Made by a program: the position numbers and the translations under genes
Assembly (NCBI GenBank): GCA_032622095.1
Contig: CP136062.1
Span: 155,986,875 to 156,050,874, forward strand
Length of the DNA stretch: 64,000 nt
Direction: 5' to 3'
Origin: Siphonodentalium dalli
Lineage: Eukaryota; Mollusca; Scaphopoda; Gadilida; Siphonodentaliidae
Shown here: positions 39,401 to 53,500 of the stretch, in pieces
Position numbering within the stretch: the first letter of the stretch is position 1
How the letters are laid out: each line of letters begins with the position of its first letter
Notes under the pieces: model-generated
Databases searched by the model: none
What the model saw: the letters and a program-made list of their open reading frames with translations, nothing else
What the model was told of the DNA's origin: nothing

Positions 39401-42400
39401 GGTATGGAGACAGCCCAACACCCACAGCACCCATGACAATTCAAGTTAAATTGGTATATTTAACTTGAATTGGGCCATATGACTCATTATATGTATCTAC
39501 TTCCAACACTTTTGTTGTTTGTGGATAGGTATGCATCTATGCAAATGGTTTGCATAAAGTTTGGGCTCCTCAGTGGGTTTTAAGGGTATTGAGACAGCCC
39601 AACACCCACAGCACCCATGATAAAACCATACAGCACCCGTGCCTATGAAAACATATTTCTTAATCAGCCATCTCTCAGACTATACTCATTCTGTAAATGA
39701 TTCCATATTTCACTCTAGAATATATAGAGGCAATGGGAAAAAAATATTTGGGCACCTGAATGGGATTTTGGGCTCTATTCAGGGGGGATATTTGGGTTTT
39801 TTAATGGTTAAATTGGTATATTTAACTGGAATTGGGTCCTTTAAAGGTATATACTTCTAGGTCTCCTAGTGTTTTTGGAAATATCTGCATCAGTATAAGA
39901 AGATTTGCAAAAGTTTGGGCTCCTTAGTGGGTTTTAAGGGTATGGAGACAGCCCAACACCCACAGCTCCCATGACAATTCAAGTTAAATTGGTATATTTA
40001 ACTTGAATTGGGCCATATGACCTATTATATGTATCTACTTCCAACACTTTTGTTGTTTATGGATAGGTATGCATCTATGCAAATGGTTTGCACAAAGTTT
40101 GGTCTCCTCAGTGGGTTTTAAGGGTATTGAGACAGCCCAACACCCACAGCACCCATGATAAAACCATACAGCACCCGTGCCTATGAAAACATATTTCTGA
40201 ATCAGCCATCTCTCAGACTATACTCATTCTGTAAATGATTCCACATTTCACTCTAGAATATATAGAGGCAATGGGAAACAAATATTTGGGCACCTGAATG
40301 GGATTTTGGGCTCTATTCAGGAGGGATATTTGGTTTTTTTAATGGTTAAATTTGTATATTTAACTGGAATTGGGTCCTGTAAAGGTATATACTTCTAGGT
40401 CTCCTAGTGTTTTTGGAAATATCTGCATCAGTATAAGAAGATTTGCAAAAGTTTGGGCTCCTTAGTGGGTTTTAAGGGTATGGAGACAGCCCAACACCCA
40501 CAGCACCCATGACAATTCAAGTTAAATTGGTATATTTAACTTGAATTGGGCCATATGACCCATTATATGTATCTACTTCCAACACTTTTGTTGTTTGTGG
40601 ATAGGTATGCATCTATGCAAATGGTTTGCACAAAGTTTGGGCTCCTCAGTAGGTTTTAAGGGTATTGAGACAGCCCAACACCCACAGCACCCATGATAAA
40701 ACCATACAGCACCCGTGCCTATGAAAACATATTTCTGAGTCAGCCATCTCTCAGACTATACCCATTCTGTAAATGATTCCACATTTCACTCTAGAATATA
40801 TAGAGGCAATGGGAAAAAAATATTTGGGCACCTGAATGGGATTTTGGGCTCTATTCAAGGGGGATATTTGTTTTTTTTAATGGTTAAATTGGTATATTTA
40901 ACTGGAATTGGGTCCTGTAAAGGTATATACTTCTAGGTCTCCTAGTGTTTTTGGAAATATCTGCATCAGTATAAGAAGATTTGCAAAAGTTTGGGCTCCT
41001 TAGTGGGTTTTAAGGGTATGGAGACAGCCCAACACCCACAGCACCCATGACAATTCAAGTTAAATTGGTATATTTAACTTTAATTGGGCCATATGACCCA
41101 TTATATGTATCTACTTCCAACACTTTTGTTGTTTATGGATAGGTATGCATCTATGCAAATGGTTTGCACAAAGTTTGGTCTCCTCAGTGGGTTTTAAGGG
41201 TATTGAGACAGCCCAACACCCACAGCACCCATGATAAAACCATACAGCACCCGTGCCTATGAAAACATATTTCTGAATCAGCCATCTCTCAGACTATACT
41301 CATTCTGTAAATGATTCCACATTTCACTCTAGAATATATAGAGGCAATGGGAAACATATATTTGGGCACCTGAATGGGATTTTGGGCTCTATTCAGGAGG
41401 GATATTTGGTTTTTTTAATGGTTAAATTTGTATATTTAACTGGAATTGGGTCCTGTAAAGGTATATACTTCTAGGTCTCCTAGTGTTTTTGGAAATATCT
41501 GCATCAGTATAAGAAGATTTGCAAAAGTTTGGGATCCGTAGTGGGTTTTAAGGGTATGGAGACAGCCCAACACCCACAGCACCCATGACAATTCAAGTTA
41601 AATTGGTATATTTAACTTGAATTGGGCCATATGACTCATTATATGTATCTACTTCCAACACTTTTGTTGTTTGTGGATAGGTATGCATCTATGCAAATGG
41701 TTTGCATAAAGTTTGGGCTCCTCAGTGGGTTTTAAGGGTATTGAGACAGCCCAACACCCACAGCACCCATGATAAAACCATACAGCACCCGTGCCTATGA
41801 AAACATATTTCTTAATCAGCCATCTCTCAGACTATACTCATTCTGTAAATGATTCCATATTTCACTCTAGAATATATAGAGGCAATGGGAAAAAAATATT
41901 TGGGCACCTGAATGGGATTTTGGGCTCTATTCAGGGGGGATATTTGGTTTTTTTAATGGTTAAATTGGTATATTTAACTGGAATTGGGTCCTTTAAAGGT
42001 ATATACTTCTAGGTCTCCTAGTGTTTTTGGAAATATCTGCATCAGTATAAGAAGATTTGCAAAAGTTTGGGCTCCTTAGTGGGTTTTAAGGGTATGGAGA
42101 CAGCCCAACACCCACAGCACCCATGACAATTCAAGTTAAATTGGTATATTTAACTTGAATTGGGCCATATGACCTATTATATGTATCTACTTCCAACACT
42201 TTTGTTGTTTATGGATAGGTATGCATCTATGCAAATGGTTTGCACAAAGTTTGGTCTCCTCAGTGGGTTTTAAGGGTATTGAGACAGCCCAACACCCACA
42301 GCACCCATGATAAAACCATACAGCACCCGTGCCTATGAAAACATATTTCTGAATCAGCCATCTCTCAGACTATACTCATTCTGTAAATGATTCCACATTT

Positions 42401-44534
42401 CACTCTAGAATATATAGAGGCAATGGGAAACAAATATTTGGGCACCTGAATGGGATTTTGGGCTCTATTCAGGAGGGATATTTGGTTTTTTTAATGGTTA
42501 AATTTGTAAATTTAACTGGAATTGGGTCCTGTAAAGGTATATACTTCTAGGTCTCCTAGTTTTTTTGGAAATATCTGCATCAGTATAAAAAGATTTGCAA
42601 AAGTTTGGGCTCCTTAGTGGGTTTTAAGGGTATGGAGACAGCCCAACACCCACAGCACCCATGACAATTCAAGTTAAATTGGTATATTTAACTTGAATTG
42701 GGCCATATGACCCATTATATGTATCTACTTCCAACACTTTTGTTGTTTGTGGATAGGTATGCATCTATGCAAATGGTTTGCACAAAGTTTGGGCTCCTCA
42801 GTAGGTTTTAAGGGTATTGAGACAGCCCAACACCCACAGCACCCATGATAAAACCATAGAGCACCCGTGCCTATGAAAACATATTTCTGAGTCAGCCATC
42901 TCTCAGACTATACCCATTCTGTAAATGATTCCACATTTCACTCTAGAATATATAGAGGCAATGGGAAAAAAATATTTGGGCACCTGAATGGGATTTTGGT
43001 CTCTATTCAAGGGGGATATTTGTTTTTTTTAATGGTTAAATTGGTATATTTAACTGGAATTGGGTCCTGTAAAGGTATATACTTCTAGGTCTCCTAGTGT
43101 TTTTGGAAATATCTGCATCAGTATAAGAAGATTTGCAAAAGTTTGGGCTCCTTAGTGGGTTTTAAGGGTATGAAGACAGCCCAACACCCACAGCACCCAT
43201 GACAATTCAAGTTAAATTGGTATATTTAACTTTAATTGGGCCATATGACCCATTATATGTATCTACTTCCAACACTTTTGTTGTTTATGGATAGGTATGC
43301 ATCTATGCAAATGGTTTGCACAAAGTTTGGTCTCCTCAGTGGGTTTTAAGGGTATTGAGACAGCCCAACACCCACAGCACCCATGATAAAACCATACAGC
43401 ACCCGTGCCTATGAAAACATATTTCTGAATCAGCCATCTCTCAGACTATACTCATTCTGTAAATGATTCCACATTTCACTCTAGAATATACAGAGGCAAT
43501 GGGAAACATATATTTGGGCACCTGAATGGGATTTTGGGCTCTATTCAGGAGGGATATTTGGTTTTTTTAATGGTTAAATTTGTATATTTAACTGGAATTG
43601 GGTCCTGTAAAGGTATATACTTCTAGGTCTCCTAGTGTTTTTGGAAATATCTGCATCAGTATAAGAAGATTTGCAAAAGTTTGGGCTCCGTAGTGGGTTT
43701 TAAGGGTATGGAGACAGCCCAACACCCACAGCACCCATGACAATTCAAGTTAAATTGGTATATTTAACTTGAATTGGGCCATATGACTCATTATATGTAT
43801 CTACTTCCAACACTTTTGTTGTTTGTGGATAGGTATGCATCTATGCAAATGGTTTGCATAAAGTTTGGGCTCCTCAGTGGGTTTTAAGGGTATTGAGACA
43901 GCCCAACACCCACAGCACCCATGATAAAACCATACAGCACCCGTGCCTATGAAAACATATTTCTTAATCAGCCATCTCTCAGACTATACTCATTCTGTAA
44001 ATGATTCCATATTTCACTCTAGAATATATAGAGGCAATGGGAAAAAAATATTTGGGCACCTGAATGGGATTTTGGGCTCTATTCAGGGGGGATATTTGGT
44101 TTTTTTAATGGTTAAATTTGTATATTTAACTGGAATTGGGTCCTTTAAAGGTATATACTTCTAGGTCTCCTAGTGTTTTTGGAAATATCTGCATCAGTAT
44201 AAGAAGATTTGCAAAAGTTTGGGCTCCGTAGTGGGTTTTAAGGGTATGGAGACAGCCCAACACCCACAGCACCCATGACAATTCAAGTTAAATTGGTATA
44301 TTTAACTTGAATTGGGCCATATGACTCATTATATGTATCTACTTCCAACACTTTTGTTGTTTGTGGATAGGTATGCATCTATGCAAATGGTTTGCATAAA
44401 GTTTGGGCTCCTCAGTGGGTTTTAAGGGTATTGAGACAGCCCAACACCCACAGCACCCATGATAAAACCATACAGCACCCGTGCCTATGAAAACATATTT
44501 CTTAATCAGCCATCTCTCAGACTATACTCATTCT
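36465..44534. repeat. 4-mer HOR of 2,152 bp
   Basis: Three whole copies lie at 37003-39154, 39155-41306 and 41307-43458, preceded by a monomer of the fourth type (36465) and followed by a partial copy (43459-44534). The positions are: gggaaacatat with caggaggg, ccgtagtgg, gcataaag and cttaatc; ccatatttc with cctttaaag, gacctatt and ggtctcc; gggaaacaaat with caggaggg and cagtagg; and caagggggat with actttaatt, gtttatgg and ggtctcc. Every spacing is exactly 538, the most regular stretch in the window. Confidence 0.93.
43997..44534. repeat. Hybrid monomer ending the 4-mer domain
   Basis: The left part has ccatatttc and cctttaaag of the second 4-mer position. The right part has ccgtagtgg, gactcatt, gcataaag and the cttaatc of the first position. 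The switch falls between about 44150 and 44227. It looks like an unequal crossover or conversion joint inside segment A, and it marks where the 4-mer order stops. Confidence 0.8.
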
Positions 44535-47500
44535 GTAAATGATTCCATATTTCACTCTAGAATATATAGAGGCAATGGGAAAAAAATATTTGGGCACCTG
44601 AATGGGATTTTGGGCTCTATTCAGGGGGGATATTTGGTTTTTTTAATGGTTAAATTGGTATATTTAACTGGAATTGGATCCTTTAAAGGTATATACTTCT
44701 AGGTCTCCTAGTGTTTTTGGAAATATCTGCATCAGTATAAGAAGATTTGCAAAAGTTTGGGCTCCTTAGTGGGTTTTAAGGGTATGGAGACAGCCCAACA
44801 CCCACAGCACCCATGACAATTCAAGTTAAATTGGTATATTTAACTTGAATTGGGCCATATGACCCATTATATGTATCTACTTCCAACACATTTGTTGTTT
44901 GTGGATAGGTATGCATCTATGCAAATGGTTTGCACAAAGTTTGGGCTCCTCAGTAGGTTTTAAGGGTATTGAGACAGCCCAACACCCACAGCACCCATGA
45001 TAAAACCATACAGCACCCGTGCCTATGAAAACATATTTCTGAGTCAGCCATCTCTCAGACTATACCCATTCTGTAAATGATTCCACATTTCACTCTAGAA
45101 TATATAGAGGCAATGGGAAAAAAATATTTGGGCACCTGAATGGGATTTTGGGCTCTATTCAAGGGGGATATTTGTTTTTTTTAATGGTTAAATTGGTATA
45201 TTTAACTGGAATTGGGTCCTTTAAAGGTATATACTTCTAGGTCTCCTAGTGTTTTTGGAAATATCTGCATCAGTATAAGAAGATTTGCAAAAGTTTGGGC
45301 TCCTTAGTGGGTTTTAAGGGTATGGAGACAGCCCAACACCCACAGCACCCATGACAATTCAAGTTAAATTGGTATATTTAACTTTAATTGGGCCATATGA
45401 CCCATTATATGTATCTACTTCCAACACTTTTGTTGTTTATGGATAGGTATGCATCTATGCAAATGGTTTGCACAAAGTTTGGTCTCCTCAGTGGGTTTTA
45501 AGGGTATTGAGACAGCCCAACACCCACAGCACCCATGATAAAACCATACAGCACCCGTGCCTATGAAAACATATTTCTGAATCAGCCATCTCTCAGACTA
45601 TACTCATTCTGTAAATGATTCCACATTTCACTCTAGAATATATAGAGGCAATGGGAAACAAATATTTGGGCACCTGAATGGGATTTTGGGCTCTATTCAG
45701 GAGGGATATTTGGTTTTTTTAATGGTTAAATTTGTATATTTAACTGGAATTGGGTCCTGTAAAGGTATATACTTCTAGGTCTCCTAGTGTTTTTGGAAAT
45801 ATCTGCATCAGTATAAGAAGATTTGCAAAAGTTTGGGCTCCTTAGTGGGTTTTAAGGGTATGGAGACAGCCCAACACCCACAGCACCCATGACAATTCAA
45901 GTTAAATTGGTATATTTAACTTGAATTGGGCCATATGACTCATTATATGTATCTACTTCCAACACTTTTGTTGTTTGTGGATAGGTATGCATCTATGCAA
46001 ATGGTTTGCACAAAGTTTGGGCTCCTCAGTGGGTTTTAAGGGTATTGAGACAGCCCAACACCCACAGCACCCATGATAAAACCATACAGCACCCGTGCCT
46101 ATGAAAACATATTTCTTAATCAGCCATCTCTCAGACTATACTCATTCTGTAAATGATTCCATATTTCACTCTAGAATATATAGAGGCAATGGGAAAAAAA
46201 TATTTGGGCACCTGAATGGGATTTTGGGCTCTATTCAGGGGGGAAATTTGGGTTTTTTAATGGTTAAATTTGTATATTTAACTGGAATTGGGTCCTGTAA
46301 AGGTATATACTTCTAGGTCTCCTAGTGTTTTTGGAAATATCTGCATCAGTATAAGAAGATTTGCAAAAGTTTGGGCTCCTTAGTGGGTTTTAAGGGTATG
46401 GAGACAGCCCAACACCCACAGCACCCATGACAATTCAAGTTAAATTGGTATATTTAACTTGAATTGGGCCATATGACCCATTATATGTATCTACTTCCAA
46501 CACTTTTGTTGTTTGTGGATAGGTATGCATCTATGCAAATGGTTTGCACAAAGTTTGGGCTCCTCAGTGGGTTTTAAGGGTATTGAGACAGCCCAACACC
46601 CACAGCACCCATGATAAAACCATACAGCACCCGTGCCTATGAAAACATATTTCTGAGTCAGCCATCTCTCAGACTATACCCATTCTGTAAATGATTCCAC
46701 ATTTCACTCTAGAATATATAGAGGCAATGGGAAAAAAATATTTGGGCACCTGAATGGGATTTTGGGCTCTATTCAGGGGGGATATTTGTTTTTTTTAATG
46801 GTTAAATTGGTATATTTAACTGGAATTGGGTCCTGTAAAGGTATATACTTCTAGGTCTCCTAGTGTTTTTGGAAATATCTGCATCAGTATAAGAAGATTT
46901 GCAAAAGTTTGGGCTCCTTAGTGGGTTTTAAGGGTATGGAGACAGCCCAACGCCCACAGCACCCATGACAATTCAAGTTAAATTGGTATATTTAACTTGA
47001 ATTGGGCCATATGACCCATTATATGTATCTACTTCCAACTCTTTTGTTGTTTGTGGATAGGTATGCATCTATGCAAATGGTTTGCACAAAGTTTGGGCTC
47101 CTCAGTGGGTTTTAAGGATATTGAGACAGCCCAACACCCACAGCACCCATGATAAAACCATACAGCACCCGTGCCTATGAAAACATATTTCTTAATCAGC
47201 CATCTCTCAGACTATACTCATTCTGTAAATGATTCCATATTTCACTCTAGAATATATAGAGGCAATGGGAAAAAAATATTTGGGCACCTGAATGGGATTT
47301 TGGGCTCTATTCAGGGGGGATATTTGTTTTTTTTAATGGTTAAATTGGTATATTTAACTGGAATTGGGTCCTTTAAAGGTATATACTTCTAGGTCTCCTA
47401 GTGTTTTTGGAAATATCTGCATCAGTATAAGAAGATTTGCAAAAGTTTGGGCTCCTTAGTGGGTTTTAAGGGTATGGAGACAGCCCAACACCCACAGCAC

Positions 47501-50500
47501 CCATGACAATTCAAGTTAAATTGGTATATTTAACTTGAATTGGGCCATATGACCCATTATATGTATCTACTTCCAACACTTTTGTTGTTTGTGGATAGGT
47601 ATGCATCTATGCAAATGGTTTGCACAAAGTTTGGGCTCCTCAGTAGGTTTTAAGGGTATTGAGACAGCCCAACACCCACAGCACCCATGATAAAACCATA
47701 CAGCACCCGTGCCTATGAAAACATATTTCTGAGTCAGCCATCTCTCAGACTATACCCATTCTGTAAATGATTCCACATTTCACTCTAGAATATATAGAGG
47801 CAATGGGAAAAAAATATTTGGGCACCTGAATGGGATTTTGGACTCTATTCAAGGGGGATATTTGTTTTTTTTAATGGTTAAATTGGTATATTTAACTGGA
47901 ATTGGGTCCTGTAAAGGTATATACTTCTAGGTCTCCTAGTGTTTTTGGAAATATCTGCATCAGTATAAGAAGATTTGCAAAAGTTTGGGCTCCTTAGTGG
48001 GTTTTAAGGGTATGGAGACAGCCCAACACCCACAGCACCCATGACAATTCAAGTTAAATTGGTATATTTAACTTTAATTGGGCCATATGACCCATTATAT
48101 GTATCTACTTCCAACACTTTTGTTGTTTATGGATAGGTATGCATCTATGCAAATGGTTTGCACAAAGTTTGGTCTCCTCAGTGGGTTTTAAGGGTATTGA
48201 GACAGCCCAACACCCACAGCACCCATGATAAAACCATACAGCACCCGTGCCTATGAAAACATATTTCTGAATCAGCCATCTCTCAGACTATACTCATTCT
48301 GTAAATGATTCCACATTTCACTCTAGAATATATAGAGGCAATGGGAAACAAATATTTGGGCACCTGAATGGGATTTTGGGCTCTATTCAGGAGGGATATT
48401 TGGTTTTTTTAATGGTTAAATTTGTATATTTAACTGGAATTGGGTCCTGTAAAGGTATATACTTCTAGGTCTCCTAGTGTTTTTGGAAATATCTGCATCA
48501 GTATAAGAAGATTTGCAAAAGTTTGGGCTCCTTAGTGGGTTTTAAGGGTATGGAGACAGCCCAACACCCACAGCACCCATGACAATTCAAGTTAAATTGG
48601 TATATTTAACTTGAATTGGGCCATATGACTCATTATATGTATCTACTTCCAACACTTTTGTTGTTTGTGGATAGGTATGCATCTATGCAAATGGTTTGCA
48701 CAAAGTTTGGGCTCCTCAGTGGGATTTAAGGGTATTGAGACAGCCCAACACCCACAGCACCCATGATAAAACCATACAGCACCCGTGCCTATGAAAACAT
48801 ATTTCTTAATCAGCCATCTCTCAGACTATACTCATTCTGTAAATGATTCCATATTTCACTCTAGAATATATAGAGGCAATGGGAAAAAAATATTTGGGCA
48901 CCTGAATGGGATTTTGGGCTCTATTCAGGGGGGATATTTGGTTTTTTTAATGGTTAAATTTGTATATTTAACTGGAATTGGGTCCTGTAAAGGTATATAC
49001 TTCTAGGTCTCCTAGTGTTTTTGGAAATATCTGCATCAGTATAAGAAGATTTGCAAAAGTTTGGGCTCCTTAGTGGGTTTAAGGGTATGGAGACAGCCCA
49101 ACACCCACAGCACCCATGACAATTCAAGTTAAATTGGTATATTTAACTTGAATTGGGCCATATGACCCATTATATGTATCTACTTCCAACACTTTTGTTG
49201 TTTGTGGATAGGTATGCATCTATGCAAATGGTTTGCACAAAGTTTGGGCTCCTCAGTGGGTTTTAAGGGTATTGAGACAGCCCAACACCCACAGCACCCA
49301 TGATAAAACCATACAGCACCCGTGCCTATGAAAACATATTTCTGAGTCAGCCATCTCTCAGACTATACCCATTCTGTAAATGATTCCACATTTCACTCTA
49401 GAATATATAGAGGCAATGGGAAAAAAATATTTGGGCACCTGAATGGGATTTTGGGCTCTATTCAGGGGGGATATTTGGTTTTTTTAATGGTTAAATTTGT
49501 ATATTTAACTGGAATTGGGTCCTGTAAAGGTATATACTTCTAGGTCTCCTAGTGTTTTTGGAAATATCTGCATCAGAATAAGAAGATTTGCAAAAGTTTG
49601 GGCTCCTTAGTGGGTTTTAAGGGTATGGAGACAGCCCAACACCCACAGCACCCATGACAATTCAAGTTAAATTGGTATATTTAACTTTAATTGGGCCATA
49701 TGACCCATTATATGTATCTACTTCCAACACTTTTGTTGTTTATGGATAGGTATGCATCTATGCAAATGGTTTGCACAAAGTTTGGTCTCCTCAGTGGGTT
49801 TTAAGGGTATTGAGACAGCCCAACACCCACAGCACCCATGATAAAACCATACAGCACCCGTGCCTATGAAAACATATTTCTGAATCAGCCATCTCTCAGA
49901 CTATACTCATTCTGTAAATGATTCCACATTTCACTCTAGAATATATAGAGGCAATGGGAAACAAATATTTGGGCACCTGAATGGGATTTTGGGCTCTATT
50001 CAGGAGGGATATTTGGTTTTTTTAATGGTTAAATTTGTATATTTAACTGGAATTGGGTCCTGTAAAGGTATATACTTCTAGGTCTCCTAGTGTTTTTGGA
50101 AATATCTGCATCAGTATAAGAAGATTTGCAAAAGTTTGGGCTCCTTAGTGGGTTTTAAGGGTATGGAGACAGCCCAACACCCACAGCACCCATGACAATT
50201 CAAGTTAAATTGGTATATTTAACTTGAATTGGGCCATATGACTCATTATATGTATCTACTTCCAACACTTTTGTTGTTTGTGGATAGGTATGCATCTATG
50301 CAAATGGTTTGCACAAAGTTTGGGCTCCTCAGTGGGATTTAAGGGTATTGAGACAGCCCAACACCCACAGCACCCATGATAAAACCATACAGCACCCGTG
50401 CCTATGAAAACATATTTCTTAATCAGCCATCTCTCAGACTATACTCATTCTGTAAATGATTCCATATTTCACTCTAGAATATATAGAGGCAATGGGAAAA

Positions 50501-53500
50501 AAATATTTGGGCACCTGAATGGGATTTTGGGCTCTATTCAGGGGGGATATTTGGTTTTTTTAATGGTTAAATTTGTATATTTAACTGGAATTGGGTCCTG
50601 TAAAGGTATATACTTCTAGGTCTCCTAGTGTTTTTGGAAATATCTGCATCAGTATAAGAAGATTTGCAAAAGTTTGGGCTCCTTAGTGGGTTTAAGGGTA
50701 TGGAGACAGCCCAACACCCACAGCACCCATGACAATTCAAGTTAAATTGGTATATTTAACTTGAATTGGGCCATATGACCCATTATATGTATCTACTTCC
50801 AACACTTTTGTTGTTTGTGGATAGGTATGCATCTATGCAAATGGTTTGCACAAAGTTTGGGCTCCTCAGTGGGTTTTAAGGGTATTGAGACAGCCCAACA
50901 CCCACAGCACCCATGATAAAACCATACAGCACCCGTGCCTATGAAAACATATTTCTGAGTCAGCCATCTCTCAGACTATACCCATTCTGTAAATGATTCC
51001 ACATTTCACTCTAGAATATATAGAGGCAATGGGAAAAAAATATTTGGGCACCTGAATGGGATTTTGGGCTCTATTCAGGGGGGATATTTGGTTTTTTTAA
51101 TGGTTAAATTTGTATATTTAACTGGAATTGGGTCCTGTAAAGGTATATACTTCTAGGTCTCCTAGTGTTTTTGGAAATATCTGCATCAGTATAAGAAGAT
51201 TTGCAAAAGTTTGGGCTCCTTAGTGGGTTTTAAGGGTATGGAGACAGCCCAACACCCACAGCACCCATGACAATTCAAGTTAAATTGGTATATTTAACTT
51301 GAATTGGGCCATATGACCCATTATATGTATCTACTTCCAACACTTTTGTTGTTTGTGGATAGGTATGCATCTATGCAAATGGTTTGCACAGAGTTTGGGC
51401 TCCTCAGTGGGTTTTAAGGGTATTGAGACAGCCCAACACCCACAGCACCCATGGTAAAACCATACAGCACCCGTGCCTATGAAAACATATTTCTGAGTCA
51501 GCCATCTCTCAGACTATACCCATTCTGTAAATGATTCCACATTTCACTCTAGAATATATAGAGGTAATGGGGAAAAAATATTTGGGCACCTGAATGGGAT
51601 TTTGGGCTCTATTCGGGGGGGATATTTGGTTTTTTTAATGGTTAAATTTGTATATTTAACTGGAATTGGGTCCTGTAAAGGTATATACTTCTAGGTCTCC
51701 TAGTGTTTTTGGAAATATCTGCATCAGAATAAGAAGATTTGCAAAAGTTTGGGCTCCTTAGTGGGTTTTAAGGGTATGGAGACAGCCCAACACCCACAGC
51801 ACCCATGACAATTCAAGTTAAATTGGTATATTTAACTTGAATTGGGCCATATGACCCATTATATGTATCTACTTCCAACATTTTGTTGTTTGTGGATAGG
51901 TATGCATCTATGCAAATGGTTTGCACAAAGTTTGGGCTCCTCAGTGGGTTTTAAGGGTATTGAGACAGCCCAACACCCACAGCACCCATGATAAAACCAT
52001 ACAGCACCCGTGCCTATGAAAACATATTTCTGAGTCAGCCATCTCTCAGACTATACCCATTCTGTAAATGATTCCACATTTCACTCTAGAATATATAGAG
52101 GCAATGGGAAAAAAATATTTGGGCACCTGAATGGGATTTTGGGCTCTATTCAGAGGGGATATTTGGTTTTTTTAATGGTTAAATTGGTATATTTAACTGG
52201 AATTGGGTCCTGTAAAGGTATATACTTCTAGGTCTCCTAGTGTTTTTGGAAATATCTGCATCAGTATAAGAAGATTTGCAAAAGTTTGGGCTCCTTAGTG
52301 GGTTTTAAGGGTATGGAGACAGCCCAACACCCACAGCACCCATGACAATTCAAGTTAAATTGGTATATTTAACTTGAATTGGGCCATATGACCCATTATA
52401 TGTATCTACTTCCAACACTTTTGTTGTTTGTGGATAGGTATGCATCTATGCAAATGGTTTGCACAAAGTTTGGGCTCCTCAGTGGGTTTTAAGGGTATTG
52501 AGACAGCCCAACACCCACAGCACCCATGATAAAACCATACAGCACCCGTGCCTATGAAAACATATTTCTGAGTCAGCCATCTCTCAGACTATACCCATTC
52601 TGTAAATGATTCCACATTTCACTCTAGAATATATAGAGGCAATGGGAAAAAAATATTTGGGCACCTGAATGGGATTTTGGGCTCTATTCAGGGGGGATAT
52701 TTGGTTTTTTTAATGGTTAAATTTGTATATTTAACTGGAATTGGGTCCTGTAAAGGTATATACTTCTAGGTCTCCTAGTGTTTTTGGAAATATCTGCATC
52801 AGTATAAGTAGATTTGCAAAAGTTTGGGCTCCTTAGTGGGTTTTAAGGGTATGAAGACAGCCCAACACCCACAGCACCCATGACAATTCAAGTTAAATTG
52901 GTATATTTAACTTTAATTGGGCCATATGACCCATTATATGTATCTACTTCCAACACTTTTGTTGTTTATGGATAGGTATGCATCTATGCAAATGGTTTGC
53001 ACAAAGTTTGGTCTCCTCAGTGGGTTTTAAGGGTATTGAGACAGCCCAACACCCACAGCACCCATGATAAAACCATACAGCACCCGTGCCTATGAAAACA
53101 TATTTCTGAATCAGCCATCTCTCAGACTATACTCATTCTGTAAATGATTCCACATTTCACTCTAGAATATATAGAGGCAATGGGAAACAAATATTTGGGC
53201 ACCTGAATGGGATTTTGGGCTCTATTCAGGAGGGATATTTGGTTTTTTTAATGGTTAAATTTGTATATTTAACTGGAATTGGGTCCTGTAAAGGTATATA
53301 CTTCTAGGTCTCCTAGTGTTTTTGGAAATATCTGCATCAGTATAAGAAGATTTGCAAAAGTTTGGGCTCCTTAGTGGGTTTTAAGGGTATGGAGACAGCC
53401 CAACACCCACAGCACCCATGACAATTCAAGTTAAATTGGTATATTTAACTTGAATTGGGCCATATGACCCATTATATGTATCTACTTCCAACACTTTTGT

